This document shows positions 1 through 10,229 of a DNA stretch of 64,000 nt, in pieces. The first letter of the stretch is position 1; every line of letters begins with the position of its first letter. The stretch is from Rhizomys pruinosus (Eukaryota; Chordata; Mammalia; Rodentia; Spalacidae). The translations under genes were made by a program, and so were the position numbers. The stretch is from positions 1,301,086-1,365,085 of the forward strand of contig VZQC01006264.1 of assembly GCA_009823505.1 (NCBI GenBank). Reading direction: 5' to 3'. The notes beneath the pieces were generated by a model. The model saw nothing but the letters and a program-made list of their open reading frames with translations, was not told the origin of the DNA and did no database searches.

Positions 1-73
1 CAATTCTTTTTTGGGGGAAGGGGGGCTACATGAGACCCTTTCCAAACTTTAAAAAAAAATTTTCAAAGCCAAA

Positions 74-650
74 TTTTTATTGAAACTTTGTACATTTCAT
101 ACATTTCTTAATCAAATCTAAACCCACTCCCCTTTCTTGTTCCCCACCCCACCCCACCAGAGCTCATGCATTCTGTCATACATGTCTTTCATATTTTTCT
201 CAGTCTTTTTAAAAAATTTTTGATGAAGAAGTTTATTGTCTTGGGCAGAAATTTACTGTTTCGGTAATTTCTTAAACCCAGTTTTTGTTTTGTTTTGTTT
301 TGTTTTTTTGTTTTTGTTGTTCCTTCTAATTTGTATCACTCCAAAATATGCATATATGCATGGTACACATATATCAAGATTATGTTGTCATAGTTTTAGC
401 ATCTTCAGCTTATGATTTCTTTTTCTTTTTCATTATTAGGCTGAAGAATGTCATGTTTTCCTTAAGGAATTGTTTGAAGGCTCCTTCTTGGCATGCATAA
501 ATAACCACCAATCCTGCCCTTGTGCTCCACACTGGGGTCTTCCCTTCCAGTGGTCACCAAATGAGGTTCAGGAAGCACCACCTACTGTATTAACCTTCCT
601 GTACTGGCTTCCATGATAGAGCCTGTGTAGTCCAACAATGGCAGTCAATA
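74..650 (-). mobile_element. LINE-1 3' UTR fragment, antisense
   Basis: The block opens with a reversed A-tail and the complement of the usual rodent L1 3' terminus, followed by a C-rich tract near 125-162 that is the complement of the L1 G-rich polypurine tract. Positions about 420-650 are the reverse complement of 54,260-54,490, another L1 3' UTR copy in sense orientation, including the shared 'cttaaggaaaacatgaca' stretch. No ORF2 sequence is attached. Confidence 0.68.
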
Positions 651-880
651 CTCTGAAGAGGCTGAAACCCCAGTAGCTCCTTAGTCCACAAGCTGGATGT
701 CTTAGCAGTCCCCATCTGGCACTGAATGTTTGGAGAATTCTTGGAGAGATCTGAGTCTTCAGTCCATATTGGAAGGTTGAAAAGCTGTGTCTGATGTCTT
801 TGAATATGACAAAAGCAGTGGTAAACACAGGGTAGATGCACTTGCCAGTAAGAACTGAAGACCAAAAAGAACAGTGTTTT
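651..880. repeat. Unclassified rodent repeat-like segment
   Basis: This stretch ('caagctggatgtcttagcag', 'ggtcttcagtccat'-like wording) resembles a segment common in rodent retroelement-derived DNA, but I cannot name the family. Two overlapping open frames of 86 and 91 codons on the minus strand (568-865) have no recognisable domain and look fortuitous. Confidence 0.3.
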
Positions 881-1222
881 GTTTTTGTTTTGTTTTTTTT
901 CCTCTTTTTGTCTTTTTGCTAAGATCTCAAGTTTTATACCTGAAGTACAGGACTTACTGATTATTTCTGGTTATACTTTCGTGTTGGATGTTTAAAGACA
1001 CACAGCCCAGATTAACCAAGGTTTTTGTTTTCTCAAGGTCAGTTGTGGATCTGGTCCTTAGGGGTCAGTTGGGTGGGTTTTTTGGGGTGGAAAGGTAGCC
1101 CCTGGCTCCTTTTGGCTTTTCATTTACCAGCTCCATCCACTCCACTGGACGACAATGCAGGAAGTCAGGTCTTCCTAGACAAGGCTTCCCTTTTTGAAGC
1201 ATGAACAGACTTTCCTGTTTTT

Positions 1223-1393
1223 CTTTTTTTTTTTTTTTTTTTTTTTTTTTTGGCTTTTCAAGACAGGGTCTCCCTGTAGTCACAGCTGTCCTGGAACTCA
1301 CTCTGTAGACCAGGCTGGCCTTGAACTCACAAAGATCTGCCTGCCTCTGCCTCCCGAGTGCTAGGATTAAAGGTATATGCCACCATGTCCGGC
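1223..1393 (-). mobile_element. B1: B1 SINE
   Basis: A minus-strand B1 begins with the T-run at 1,223-1,250 (the A-tail) and ends at the reversed 'gccggacatggtgg' head at 1,393. It is flanked by an imperfect target-site duplication: 'gactttcctgttttt' at 1,208-1,222 and 'gactttccttttta' at 1,396-1,409. The body is close to the muroid B1 consensus. Confidence 0.95.
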
Positions 1394-1794
1394 AAGACTT
1401 TCCTTTTTATAGACTGGACACTGGCTGAAGGGCCATTAGCAGATCTCCAAGAACTCCCTGCAGAGAATGGTGACTCACACATTTGCAGGACATTTCAGGA
1501 GATGGACTGATGCATAGTCCCCTGGGACTTAGTTGACTTCTGAGGGCAAAGAACAAAGTTATCTCTTTGTTAAGTCTTCAGGCCAAATTGGTATGGGCAT
1601 TACTTATGGTTGTTAAGCATCCAGAAAGGCTAAGTTACACCAGCCTGATACTTTTAATTACTGTATAATATTTTAGAAAAGGCTTGGACAAAAGCTCAAG
1701 CAGCTTGTATAAGAAATACTAAGGTGCACTCCCATAAAATAAATAATGTGGGTTAGACACAATGTCATGACCAACTAGTTATTTTTATTTTATT

Positions 1795-1862
1795 TCATTC
1801 ATTTCAGTGCTGGATTTCATTCAGTAATCATGGACTTTACCGTTGAGCTATGTCCCAGTTGA
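1795..1862 (-). mobile_element. Degraded tRNA-type SINE (ID/B4-like)
   Basis: Reversed remnants of a tRNA-like head ('gctggatt...' and 'gagctatgtcccag', the complement of a 'ctggg-ata-gctc' A-box region) suggest an old ID- or B4-type SINE. It is diverged and short. Confidence 0.35.
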
Positions 1863-2290
1863 ACATTTACTTTTTATGTTTAGTTATTTTTTTCATTTCG
1901 ATTTTATATTACTCTAAAATATGCATACACACCCTGCAGTCATATACCAAAATTCAGAAGTCTGAAAATAAATGGTATGTTAATTCTAGAACTTGTTAAG
2001 TGTTTCACAATATAAGAGTGCAGTTGTTTTCAGATCATGAGGGATATAGCATTAACATTGCTCACTTTGCCTTATAACTAGGTACTTGGTGCTAGCATCC
2101 ACAGATGAGAGATACCATTCCTCATTTGTTTTTCTGGGACTTTGTTACTTCACTTAAAATAATATCTTCGAGTTCCATCCATATACCTGAAAATTTCTTG
2201 ATGTCATCTTTCTTTACCACTGCATATAACTCCATTATGTAGATGTACCAATAGTTTACTAATAGAAGCACACCAGTGAGACCTGTTATG
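1863..2290 (-). mobile_element. Old LINE-1 ORF2 3' end and 3' UTR, antisense
   Basis: The section around 2,120-2,260 ('gagttccatccatatacctg', 'aactccattatgtagatgta') is the complement of the conserved end of L1 ORF2, where the consensus encodes the 'NGILFSSKKD...GKWVELN' region. The 1,880-1,960 part matches L1 3' UTR wording also seen near 320-360. It is too diverged to carry an open frame. Confidence 0.6.
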
Positions 2291-2294
2291 ATGG

Positions 2295-2695
2295 ATGTCT
2301 TTAGTGTCAGTTTGACACACCTAGGTTGAGGGAGCCTCCACTAGGGAACTGTCTCCATTGGGATGGCCTGTGGCCAAGTCTGTGGAGTATTTTCTTGATT
2401 GTTGAGTGATATGGGAGGCTCAATCCCATTGTGGGTGGTGCCACCCCTGGCAGGTTGCTGTATATTGTATAAGAAAGTCGGTGGGCATGTGCCAGGAAAT
2501 CAAGCCAGTAAGCAGCATTTTCCATGGCCTGTTCTCCAGCTCTTGCCTCTGGGTTCCTACCCTGTGTTCCTGCGTTGGGCTCCCTCAGAGATGATCTCTG
2601 ACCTCGCAGATGTGAGCCAAATAAGCCCTTTCCTCTCCAAGTTGGTTTTGGTCAGAGTGTTTTGTCACAGCAATGGAGAAACTAACTAGAACACC
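2295..2695 (+). mobile_element. URR1-like rodent medium-reiteration repeat
   Basis: It starts near 'gtgtcagtttgacacacct' and ends with 'tttgtcacagcaatggagaa', the arrangement of a widespread rodent repeat I recall as URR1 (a hAT-related non-autonomous DNA transposon). Related copies here lie at 9.3, 33.4, 46.6, 51.7 and 60.4 kb, with antisense relatives at 18.8, 20.4 and 43.6 kb. The family name is from memory. Confidence 0.55.
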
Positions 2696-3160
2696 TGTAT
2701 AACTAGCCAATTGACACATGGACTTCTATGTCAACCATACATATCAGGAGACAATGCTTTTTGTCTCAACTATCCATAAGGGTAAATCCCAGGCAACAAG
2801 TAACTTCTTGCATGATCTGAAGTCCACTGAAGCCGTCAACACAAGCCTGTCCTTTCTTCGTCTCCTTTGTCATGTTTTGTCCTACCTGTGCAAACTTGCC
2901 TCCTCCCTCATCTCTGTCCCATCTGCCTCATGAATAGCAGTGGAAATTTCCCACCTTGTCCTGCCTGTCCTGCTGTGTCTTCCGTTTTTAGGGGCCTTGA
3001 ATATAAAACCTTTTTCCCTCCTAAACCTACCTTATTTGTCCTTTTGGTTTTGTACTAACTGACTGGAGAGCAAATGCAATCACTGTGAAAACTGAACTCT
3101 TTCTGGAAAAACGTAGCTGTTATATTTTTCCTATTCTCCAAAGAAAACAAAAATTCCTGG
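2696..3160. other. No recognisable feature
   Basis: Mixed-composition sequence with short fortuitous open frames (71 and 63 codons on the plus strand). I see no domain, splice-flanked exon or clear repeat here. Confidence 0.4.
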
Positions 3161-3404
3161 GCATTGTATAAAGAATACACAAAGGAAGACACTGAAAGGT
3201 GGAAAAAAAACCAAAACAGCAAAGTAGTGTCTCCTAAATTAGGCATTGTATAAAGAATACACAAAGGAAGACACTGAAAGGTGGAAAAAAAAACCAAAAC
3301 AGCAAAGTAGTGTCTCCTAAATTAGGCATTGTATAAAGAATACACAAAGGAAGACACTGAAAGGTGGAAAAAAAACAAAACAGTAAAATAGTGTCTCCTA
3401 AATT
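3161..3404. repeat. Three-copy 82-83 bp minisatellite
   Basis: A unit beginning 'gcattgtataaagaatacac' occurs at 3,161, 3,243 and 3,326. The first two copies differ mainly by one A in the internal A-run. The third has a shorter 'aaaacaaaacagtaaaatag' variant and ends near 'tcctaaatt'. Near-identity implies recent tandem duplication. The 80- and 91-codon minus-strand frames here are products of the repetition. Confidence 0.95.
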
Positions 3405-4018
3405 ATTTCCACTATATGCCAAATGATTGTTAAAAGAAATGTGCCCCCCACGCATATAATTCAGAAAGATGTTACCTGTACAAGCCATAAATTTACATAC
3501 AATAAACAATCTTTGGAATAGTCCATAGAAGATTTTAGCAAATAGAGTGTCCTAGATTTTACCTTGAAGAGACAATAAGAAAGCATCACAGCTGTGCTTC
3601 AGGAGTTGACGGGAGACCAATAATTTTATCACTTCAGGGTGTTAATAAGCATTAAATGTTTTGTTAGAGACTGTGAGCTCATCAGATTTTCAATGCACTT
3701 ACCAGTACTGATTTTGAAGTGGATAACTGAAATTATTAAAGAAGAAATCTAAAATTAATTGAGAAAAAAAATCCCATACAAACTAGCTTGAAAAACAGCC
3801 CCTGTTACCATAAGGAAACACATCCTTGTTAACTAGGAAACAATCCCACCTGCTCCCTTGAGGAAACAGGTGGAGAATCTTTATTTTTCCTTATGTAAAC
3901 AGGCTTCTAGTTTGGAATTCTAGAATATAGCCTCTCACTCGTTTATGATCCATAAGTTGGAGACCAGTGCATAGTTTGCTATTATGTTGGTTGGCAGTCT
4001 TCCCAACTCTGATGGTCA
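3405..4018. other. No recognisable feature
   Basis: AT-rich sequence without repeats I can name and without an open frame of note. Confidence 0.4.
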
Positions 4019-4088
4019 CTGTATTAGTCACTTTTCTGTTGCTGTGATAAAACACCATGACCAACGGAACTTATCAAAGGAAGACTGA
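4019..4088 (-). mobile_element. Short terminal fragment of a URR1/RMER-like repeat
   Basis: 'ttctgttgctgtgataaaac' is the reverse complement of the terminal 'gttttatcacagcaacagaa' motif of the rodent repeat found elsewhere in the window. Only about 70 bp remain before an L1 3' UTR begins. Confidence 0.5.
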
Positions 4089-4089
4089 T

Positions 4090-4283
4090 ATAGTTAAATT
4101 CTGCCCAAATCGATAAAGCTTTACAAAGAAAAAAATTTAAAAGACAGAGAGAAAGATGCAGGACACGTATAGCAGAATGCATGATCTGGTTTGGGTGGAG
4201 ATAAGGGAAAGGGTAATATGTCTAAATTGAACTGAAAAATGATGTCCAAAATACACAAACCATCAATAAAAGTATCATTAAGA
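4090..4283 (+). mobile_element. LINE-1 3' UTR fragment
   Basis: Sense-strand L1 3' terminus: 'ctgcccaaatcgataaagct', then 'gagagaaagatgcaggacac', a purine-rich stretch at about 4,195-4,215 and the terminal 'aatgatgt...accatcaataaaa'. It is truncated to the last 200 bp. The same terminal block is physically linked to ORF2 at 38,640-38,843, which identifies it as L1. Confidence 0.75.
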
Positions 4284-4369
4284 AGAAGAAAAACTTATGA
4301 AATATTGTCAGTATTTTTTATCCTATAATTGCTTTCTGCTGTAATACATCAGAAACTAAATTATTAAAC

Positions 4370-4418
4370 ACAATATATATGTATATGTATATGTATGTGT
4401 ATATATACATATATATAT

Positions 4419-4453
<35 letters not shown>

Positions 4454-4462
4454 TAGATATAT
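4370..4462. repeat. Compound (TA/TG)n-(GATA)n microsatellite
   Basis: Alternating 'tatatgta' steps run into eight to nine tandem 'taga' units at about 4,419-4,452, then a short TG run. Confidence 0.95.
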
Positions 4463-4770
4463 TGTGTGTGTGGAAATGTGACCTAATGTGGATAAAATGA
4501 CTTTTAAGAAACAAGTTGTTTCCATATGCCCTTCAGAGGCCTGCATAGCATTTTTATTTGGTTTTCATGTCAATCTGCTCAAATTCAAGCTGTCACTATC
4601 ACAGCTGCATATGTATTTTAGTGCATCTAGCAGAAAGCAGCATGAAAAAGTTGAATAAATTTAAAGGACAGTAATACTGTATCTAAATGTTGAATTATGT
4701 TTAAGCCATTTCCTATATGGCAGTTAGGTAGCATTTTTTTTTTCTTTAAAATGTTTTCTTTTAATTCTTC

Positions 4771-5321
4771 TTTTTTTTATTGATGCTTTGTGTATTTCAT
4801 ACATCATTTTCCAATTCAGTTTAGGCATATATCCCCTCCCTTCCCCCCACCCCACCCCTACCCATCCCAGATCATGCATTCTGCTGTAAGTTTTCTGCAT
4901 CTTTCTCTTCTTTTTTGTTTTGTTTTGTTTTCTTTTTTTTTAATTTGTGAGTACAAGCATCCTTCATATAAAAGCAATTTGCAAGCAGTTGTGCCCAAAC
5001 CCACACAGCTCATGGGTCCCACCATCCAGCAGGGGGGGCTTGTATGTTCATTCAAGTTGATCAAATGAGTGTCCAGTCTATGTTGTTGTAGTTTCACCAT
5101 TAACCCCAATCGAAGCCCTTACATTCTACCACGCCCCCTCTTCCGCAGATTGTTCCCTAGGCTTAGAAAAGGGGCACAGGTGGATGAGAAGCAAAACACT
5201 CTACTTTCTCTGGAGCTGATGTCTTGGTCTCTAGTGAGTTCTGGCTGTTTTCTTTCATGGGCTGCCAGCTTGTCCAGGCATAACCTTTCGATCCTACTAA
5301 TGAAGCACATGCAATTAGATA
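4771..5321 (-). mobile_element. L1-tailed element copy 1, 3' (sense) part
   Basis: Read on the minus strand this matches 48,630-49,170: the 'cattagtaggatcgaaagg' region, the 'gaagagggggcgtggtagaa' block, the poly-purine tract and an 'atcaataaaa' terminus at about 4,771. It is the 3' part of the element best represented at 47,304-49,203. Upstream it joins an inverted 5' part at about 5,322, the layout produced by twin-primed L1 reverse transcription. Confidence 0.85.
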
Positions 5322-5730
5322 TTTAAACCAATAAAGCAAATATAGGTCTCCTTGAGTCAAGCAAGAATCCTCCCTCAGCACCAGTTACACCTCATCTGCC
5401 TGGAAATACTGTGCAGCAGTGGCAGCCATATGTCTGTATATCCCAAATCTAATTGGCTATTAGCTCTCTCCTTGGAGAAGTAACCCACTGCTGATGCCAC
5501 AAGCTTACATCCTCTAATGGTCAGGAGATGTTATAAGCCACAGTAAGACCCTGTCATATTTTACAGAAGAAAATGTAAATCATGAATTAACATACCATCC
5601 AAACATCTGTGTCTATACCAAAGAAACCTACCATAACAATTAGTAATGTTTAAATACCTATATATCTAACTGTGTGTGCTTCATTAGTAGGATCAAAAGG
5701 CTATATATTATACTGTTTAATACCTAAATA
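5322..5730 (+). mobile_element. L1-tailed element copy 1, inverted 5' part
   Basis: From 'taaaccaataaagcaaatat' to about 5,700 this matches 48,307-48,685 in the opposite orientation to the neighbouring 3' part. About 40 bp around 'cattagtaggatc' is present in both parts. An imperfect flank repeat, 'tcttttaattcttc' near 4,759 and 'tcttttaattattctt' at 5,731-5,746, is a plausible target-site duplication, making both parts one insertion. Confidence 0.8.
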
Positions 5731-5746
5731 TCTTTTAATTATTCTT

Positions 5747-6224
5747 AACCCTCAGTTCTTTTCCATGACATATTATAGTTTTAATGCTTTCTCTCCTAAA
5801 TTCCCCCCAACAGAAGTGAGATATAGATACTTAAGGGATATTGTAAGTTCAACACTTGGGAATAGATATTGAAGCAAGTGTAATAAGATGAGAGGAAAAT
5901 TTACTGACAGAAATGAAAAGGGCCCTGGGTGTAATATTCCACATATATAGAGTGGCAGACATAAACAGTCAAGCTTTCTTGATGTTCTGAATGCACTATA
6001 CATATGATTACATTTAAGTGCCTATATGTGTATATAAAATTTATATACAATTTATACCATATATTATACAATATGTAAATATATTTTTGCACCTAACTTT
6101 GTTGAACTATTTTGAAAAATATGTCTTGCATAAATTCTGATGGCTTCCATAGGGTATTCCTGTGAATTTGGGATAATCAATATTTCACTTAACATAAAGT
6201 TCATTGTAACTGTTCATTTTAAAA
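5747..6224. other. AT-rich sequence without recognisable feature
   Basis: AT-rich DNA with 'tata' runs near 6,000-6,090. Open frames of 60-76 codons look fortuitous. A weak resemblance to old L1 exists near 6,110-6,210 but I cannot support it. Confidence 0.35.
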
Positions 6225-6237
6225 TGTTCCATTTTTA

Positions 6238-6388
6238 GCCGGGTGTGGTGGCTCACGCCTTTAAGCCTAGCACGTGGGAGGCAGAGGCAGGTGGATCTTT
6301 GTGATTTCAAGGCCAGCCTAGTCTACAGAGTGAGTTCCAGGACAGCTGGAGCTACAGGGAGACCCTAACTCAAAAAGACAAAAAAAAA
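6238..6388 (+). mobile_element. B1: B1 SINE
   Basis: Full-length plus-strand B1 with an A-tail ending at 6,388. The target-site duplication 'gttccatttttag' occurs at 6,225-6,237 and again at 6,389-6,401. A few substitutions from consensus (for example 'agcacgtggga') suggest moderate age. Confidence 0.96.
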
Positions 6389-6401
6389 GTTCCATTTTTA
6401 G

Positions 6402-7598
6402 AAGCATTGGTTTTTCATCTATTATAGAATATAACTCTTATATATTTAATTATTTCACTTTTCCATTCCAGGTATACTCCTTAAATTCATAATTTTCTAA
6501 AAACTGATTATATATCAACTCTACCTTATTACATTTCTGTAAAATTCAATCTTTCTGAAGAGGTACCCTGCTCTTTTTTTTAACATGTGCTCAAATACAA
6601 ATCCCTGGTTCATCTAAAATCTTCATTTTCAAAATCTTCATCTACATTGCTAAAATCTTGGTAGCACAAGTTGGTCTGAAAAACTGAACCAATAGCAATA
6701 AATCAAAACAAATACATCATTAAAACTCCTTCTCTGTTGTTTTATTTATTTGATTGGATTTATTGATTAGTTTTATTAACAGTTCCAACATAGTCCCAAT
6801 TAACCTAGATTACCATACACTCAGGAATGAAGCAGTTTGGGGAATCTTTAATTAGAAGCCTCTTAATCAATACATAGTACCAGTAGATGCACACTAATCT
6901 CATTTGTGCTCATGTTTTCCCCCTTCATCTGCTACAAATCCGCTCTTGTTTTCCCCCTTCATCTGCAACAAATCCATGCCAATAAAATTATAGAAAACAT
7001 AGCATGAAATCATAGCACTTTTGAGCTTATTAATTTCAATATAGCAATATACAATAGACTTTGGAAATCTGTGAAATTTGGTTAGGGAGGCTTTTCATCT
7101 TTTACCCAACTTTCCCCAAACAGCCTGCATCTATATACTGCAAATATATAAAACTGTGTTAACTAACAGAGCACAAAAAACTGGCATTGGTATAATCCAA
7201 AGAAACATTTTTCATCTAGATTATATGAAATGATTTGTGTGTCAGGGTATAGCTGCATATAATTATATTACACTTATATACTCATGTAAACACCATCCCA
7301 ATGAAGGTACTTGTTTCAACATAAATTGCCCTATAATACTATGTAATGTGTGTGAAGTACTCTATCATTAAATCACTCTGGGAGTTTCCAATTCTTTCAA
7401 TGAGAAAAAAGTCTTAGAACAATAATTAATTCAACTCATGGAACTAGCAACAATCAGCACAAAACAAAATAAAAATCATATCACTCAACTCAAAATACTT
7501 TCTCGAAGTTATTTTCACAGAAGTGAAAATACTTTTTCAGAAAAATTAAGAGTGGTATTACTAGAGAATCAAAACTATGAGAATAATTTTGTACTTGA
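6402..7598. other. AT-rich sequence with a small 34-bp tandem duplication
   Basis: Repeat-poor DNA. A 34-bp unit beginning 'tgttttcccccttcatctgc' is present twice in tandem at 6,913-6,980. No gene-like frame; the 84-codon plus-strand frame at 7,438-7,692 is largely GT-repeat encoded. Confidence 0.5.
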
Positions 7599-7599
7599 C

Positions 7600-7601
7600 T
7601 T

Positions 7602-7645
<44 letters not shown>

Positions 7646-7672
7646 TGTGTGTGTCTGTGTGTGCGCGCGCAT
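7600..7672. repeat. (GT)n microsatellite
   Basis: About 30 GT units with two 'gtct' interruptions, ending in a short GC alternation 'gcgcgcgc' that could adopt Z-DNA together with the GT tract. Confidence 0.97.
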
Positions 7673-8502
7673 GGGAGCACTCATGTGTATGAAGACCAGA
7701 GAACCTTAGGTAGTTTTCCTCAAGTTCTATGCATTACTGGAATCTATAACTCACAATATCACCTTAACTGCTACCCAAGGGACCCATAGATCCCAATCTG
7801 CCTCCCAGCACTCTGAGTATAAGCATATGCAAACACACTAAGTTTTGTTTGTGTCTACCATGGTTTCCAGGGTTTAAACTGATGTCCTTATGCTTCCAAT
7901 GCAACATTTTCCTGTCTGGGTTATCTTCACATTACCTGTTATTCTTGACCTCTGATACCAAAACCACAATTCCCTGGTGAAAGGTGAGAGATGAATGGTG
8001 ACAACGTACACAAGACCCACACAAGAGCTCAAGCAACACAAAAACTACAGCAGAATTGCAGAAGTGATAAGAAACCTCAACTTTAGCTGAGGAACTATTG
8101 GCAGCAAAAAACTACTGGGATAGGGAGAGTCAGTTTTCTGTAAGGACATGGTACTAAGTAGCCTAACCTGGTTCTACTGGATGGACACACAGAAAATGAC
8201 ATTTGTGGACAGAAACTTTTCTCAATAGGTGTTAACATTTATGATGGAGTACTACATGAAGCACATTGGGGGGTCTAAGATAGGTACAGGTAGGTGAGGG
8301 ACTCTAAATATATTATTTGAAATTCACAAATATTCAATAAAACATTTTAAACTCCTAACTCTCACCAATGCTTTCCATCCATATCTTCTCATAATCTGCT
8401 GAGTTACAAAGCAGAAGAAATGGAGAAAAGAGCAAAATAACAACTAGGGAAAAGAAAATGAAGGAAGAGAAGGAGGAGAAAGAGAAGAGAATGGGAGGGA
8501 AG

Positions 8503-8600
8503 ATTAAATATTAAACAAAGAACAGAAAATTAAATATTAAACAAAGAACAGAAAACAAAGAACAGAAAATACGTTTTCTGTTCTTTGTTTAATATTTAAT
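8503..8600. repeat. Quasi-palindrome with tandem 'aacaaagaacagaaaa' units
   Basis: The left side carries repeated 'aaacaaagaacagaaaa' units. The last one, at 8,553-8,569, pairs perfectly with 'ttttctgttctttgttt' at 8,574-8,590 across a 4-nt loop 'tacg'. A longer alternative pairing uses 27-bp arms at 8,529-8,555 and 8,574-8,600. A purine-rich tract (8,455-8,502) lies just upstream and an antisense B2 just downstream. Confidence 0.9.
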
Positions 8601-8639
8601 AAATTTAATATTTAATAAATTCAGTAGATACATCTTTAT

Positions 8640-8850
8640 ATTATGATTTTTATGTGTAAGAGTGTAATTGTCTGCGTGTATGTAAGTTTACCCTTGTCAT
8701 GCAATGCCTGTGGAGTTCAGAAGAGTATTGAATTTCTCAGAATTAGAGTCATGGACAGTGGTTAGGTCTGAGTTGGGTGCTGGGAATGGAACCCAGGGCC
8801 TTTGCATGAGCAGCCATTGTTGTTAAAAGCTGAGCCATCTCTCCAGCCCC
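8640..8850 (-). mobile_element. B2: Old B2/B3-type SINE
   Basis: The right end is the reversed B2 head ('gagccatctctccagcccc' at 8,832-8,850), with the reversed B-box region 'ggaatggaacccagggcc' upstream. It is considerably diverged and lacks the long poly-A and obvious target-site duplication of the young copies. Confidence 0.85.
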
Positions 8851-9067
8851 AATAATATGTACATCTTTATTATTAAGCTTAATTACCTAGAGTGAATGGT
8901 AGATATCTGTATGTTAAATTCCACAAGTGATTCAAAAATACATATTAAAATTTTCTTCATCAATCACACATTCATGTTTCTGAATAATTTCCAAATGCCT
9001 CTCATCTACTGCCCTCAGTTAGAATCAGTAGACAAAGAGTAATGATTGCCCCATATTTTATTAGAGG

Positions 9068-9090
9068 GATATATATATATATATATATAT
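9068..9090. repeat. (AT)n microsatellite
   Basis: About 11 AT units. Confidence 0.9.
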
Positions 9091-9294
9091 GAAAGTATAA
9101 ATCTTATTTATTCATGCCATGATGAATATCTATTCAGCTATGTGTTCTAACTAAAGAGCAAACCCGAAATGTAGTTAGTCATCTTTCAAGAAAATCATCA
9201 GAATATATACTTACATATTATTACATTAGCCATAAATTAAGTGGATATTACAGAAAGGATGTGAATTGGCATTTATTTTCTTTTATGTTAATAG

Positions 9295-9645
9295 TTATGA
9301 TGGCTAATTGTGGTTGCCAACTTGTCACACCTGTGAAGAGGGAAATTCAGTGAAGATTTTTCTCCATCAGATTGGCCTGTAGGGCATATCCTTGAGTGTT
9401 CATTGATGTAGAAGGGTGCAGCTTACTCTGGGAGGTACCATCCCTGGGCAGGTGGGGACAGTTGTATAATAAAGTAGCCTAATTGAAGCAGGAGAGAAAG
9501 CCTACATGTTCTCTGCTTCAATCCTCACCTCCATGTTCTTGCCTTGATTTCTTTTGATGATTGTAACTATTATAGCCCATCCATTTCCTTCCCATTTGCT
9601 TTTAATCACACTTATCACAGCAACAAGATACCAAACTAGATAAAT
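9295..9645 (+). mobile_element. URR1-like rodent medium-reiteration repeat
   Basis: Starts 'tatgatggctaattgtggtt' with 'caacttgtcacacc', contains 'ggtaccatccctgggcagg' and ends 'tatcacagcaacaagatacc'. It shares its order of blocks with 2,295-2,695 and 46,570-46,850. Confidence 0.6.
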
Positions 9646-10017
9646 GGCTTATTTCTTTTCCTTAACAGTTTGATATTGAAGCTCTGATAACTATCTAAAT
9701 CACTCAGAACACCTCAGTTGCTAAGCAATGTACTCACAGTAAGTGTTAGCAAATTATAAATTACCAGTTATCTCTTCTCATTGGCCTTTTTATATTTTCT
9801 GAAATGTCCTGAGATTCCTTTGAAGAGTTACAGATAAATATTTCACTATTCTGGACACAATCTCTTTCAAGACTGACTTTTTTTCCTGACCTCTCCTTCA
9901 AAAGTCAGTGCTCCTTCCACCCGCTCATTCAGTTTATTCACTAGGCAAGAGCCTTTGTTCATTGAGTCATGCAGTAATTTATTTGATTATTTTAATGTTA
10001 GTTTCAATTTTTGTTTT

Positions 10018-10097
10018 CTTTGGGGTGCTAGATATGGAATTCACAGTGTCAAGTATGGTAGACAACTATTCCATAACTGAGGTATAGCCACAATATT
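10018..10097 (-). mobile_element. Degraded tRNA-type SINE fragment
   Basis: 'ggggtgctagatatggaatt' and 'ataactgaggtatagccac' resemble the reversed B-box and A-box regions of an ID/B4-type SINE. Weak. Confidence 0.3.
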
Positions 10098-10229
10098 GTT
10101 CCAATCTATCTAGGAGAAGAGAAATATGAGGGAAATCTTTCTAAAATGGCCTCAAGAAGAGGTTTTATATACTTTTCAGTTTGCATCTGTTTCATTTTGT
10201 TTTGTTTGTTTGTTGTATTTTTTGTTGTT

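Noticed and set aside
3161..3404. CRISPR-like direct repeats
   Set aside because: Units are directly adjacent, 82 bp long and without spacers; this is a minisatellite in a mammalian genome.
4090..5321. LTR interpretation of the repeated 'atcaataaaa' terminal blocks
   Set aside because: The same terminal block follows L1 ORF2 directly at 38.6-38.8 kb and ends in A-tails with variable target-site duplications, which is LINE behaviour.
7438..7692. Possible Z-DNA regulatory element
   Set aside because: The GT/GC alternation could form Z-DNA, but no nearby gene or promoter gives it a role.
7438..7789. Cys-Val repeat frames
   Set aside because: Translation of the GT microsatellite.
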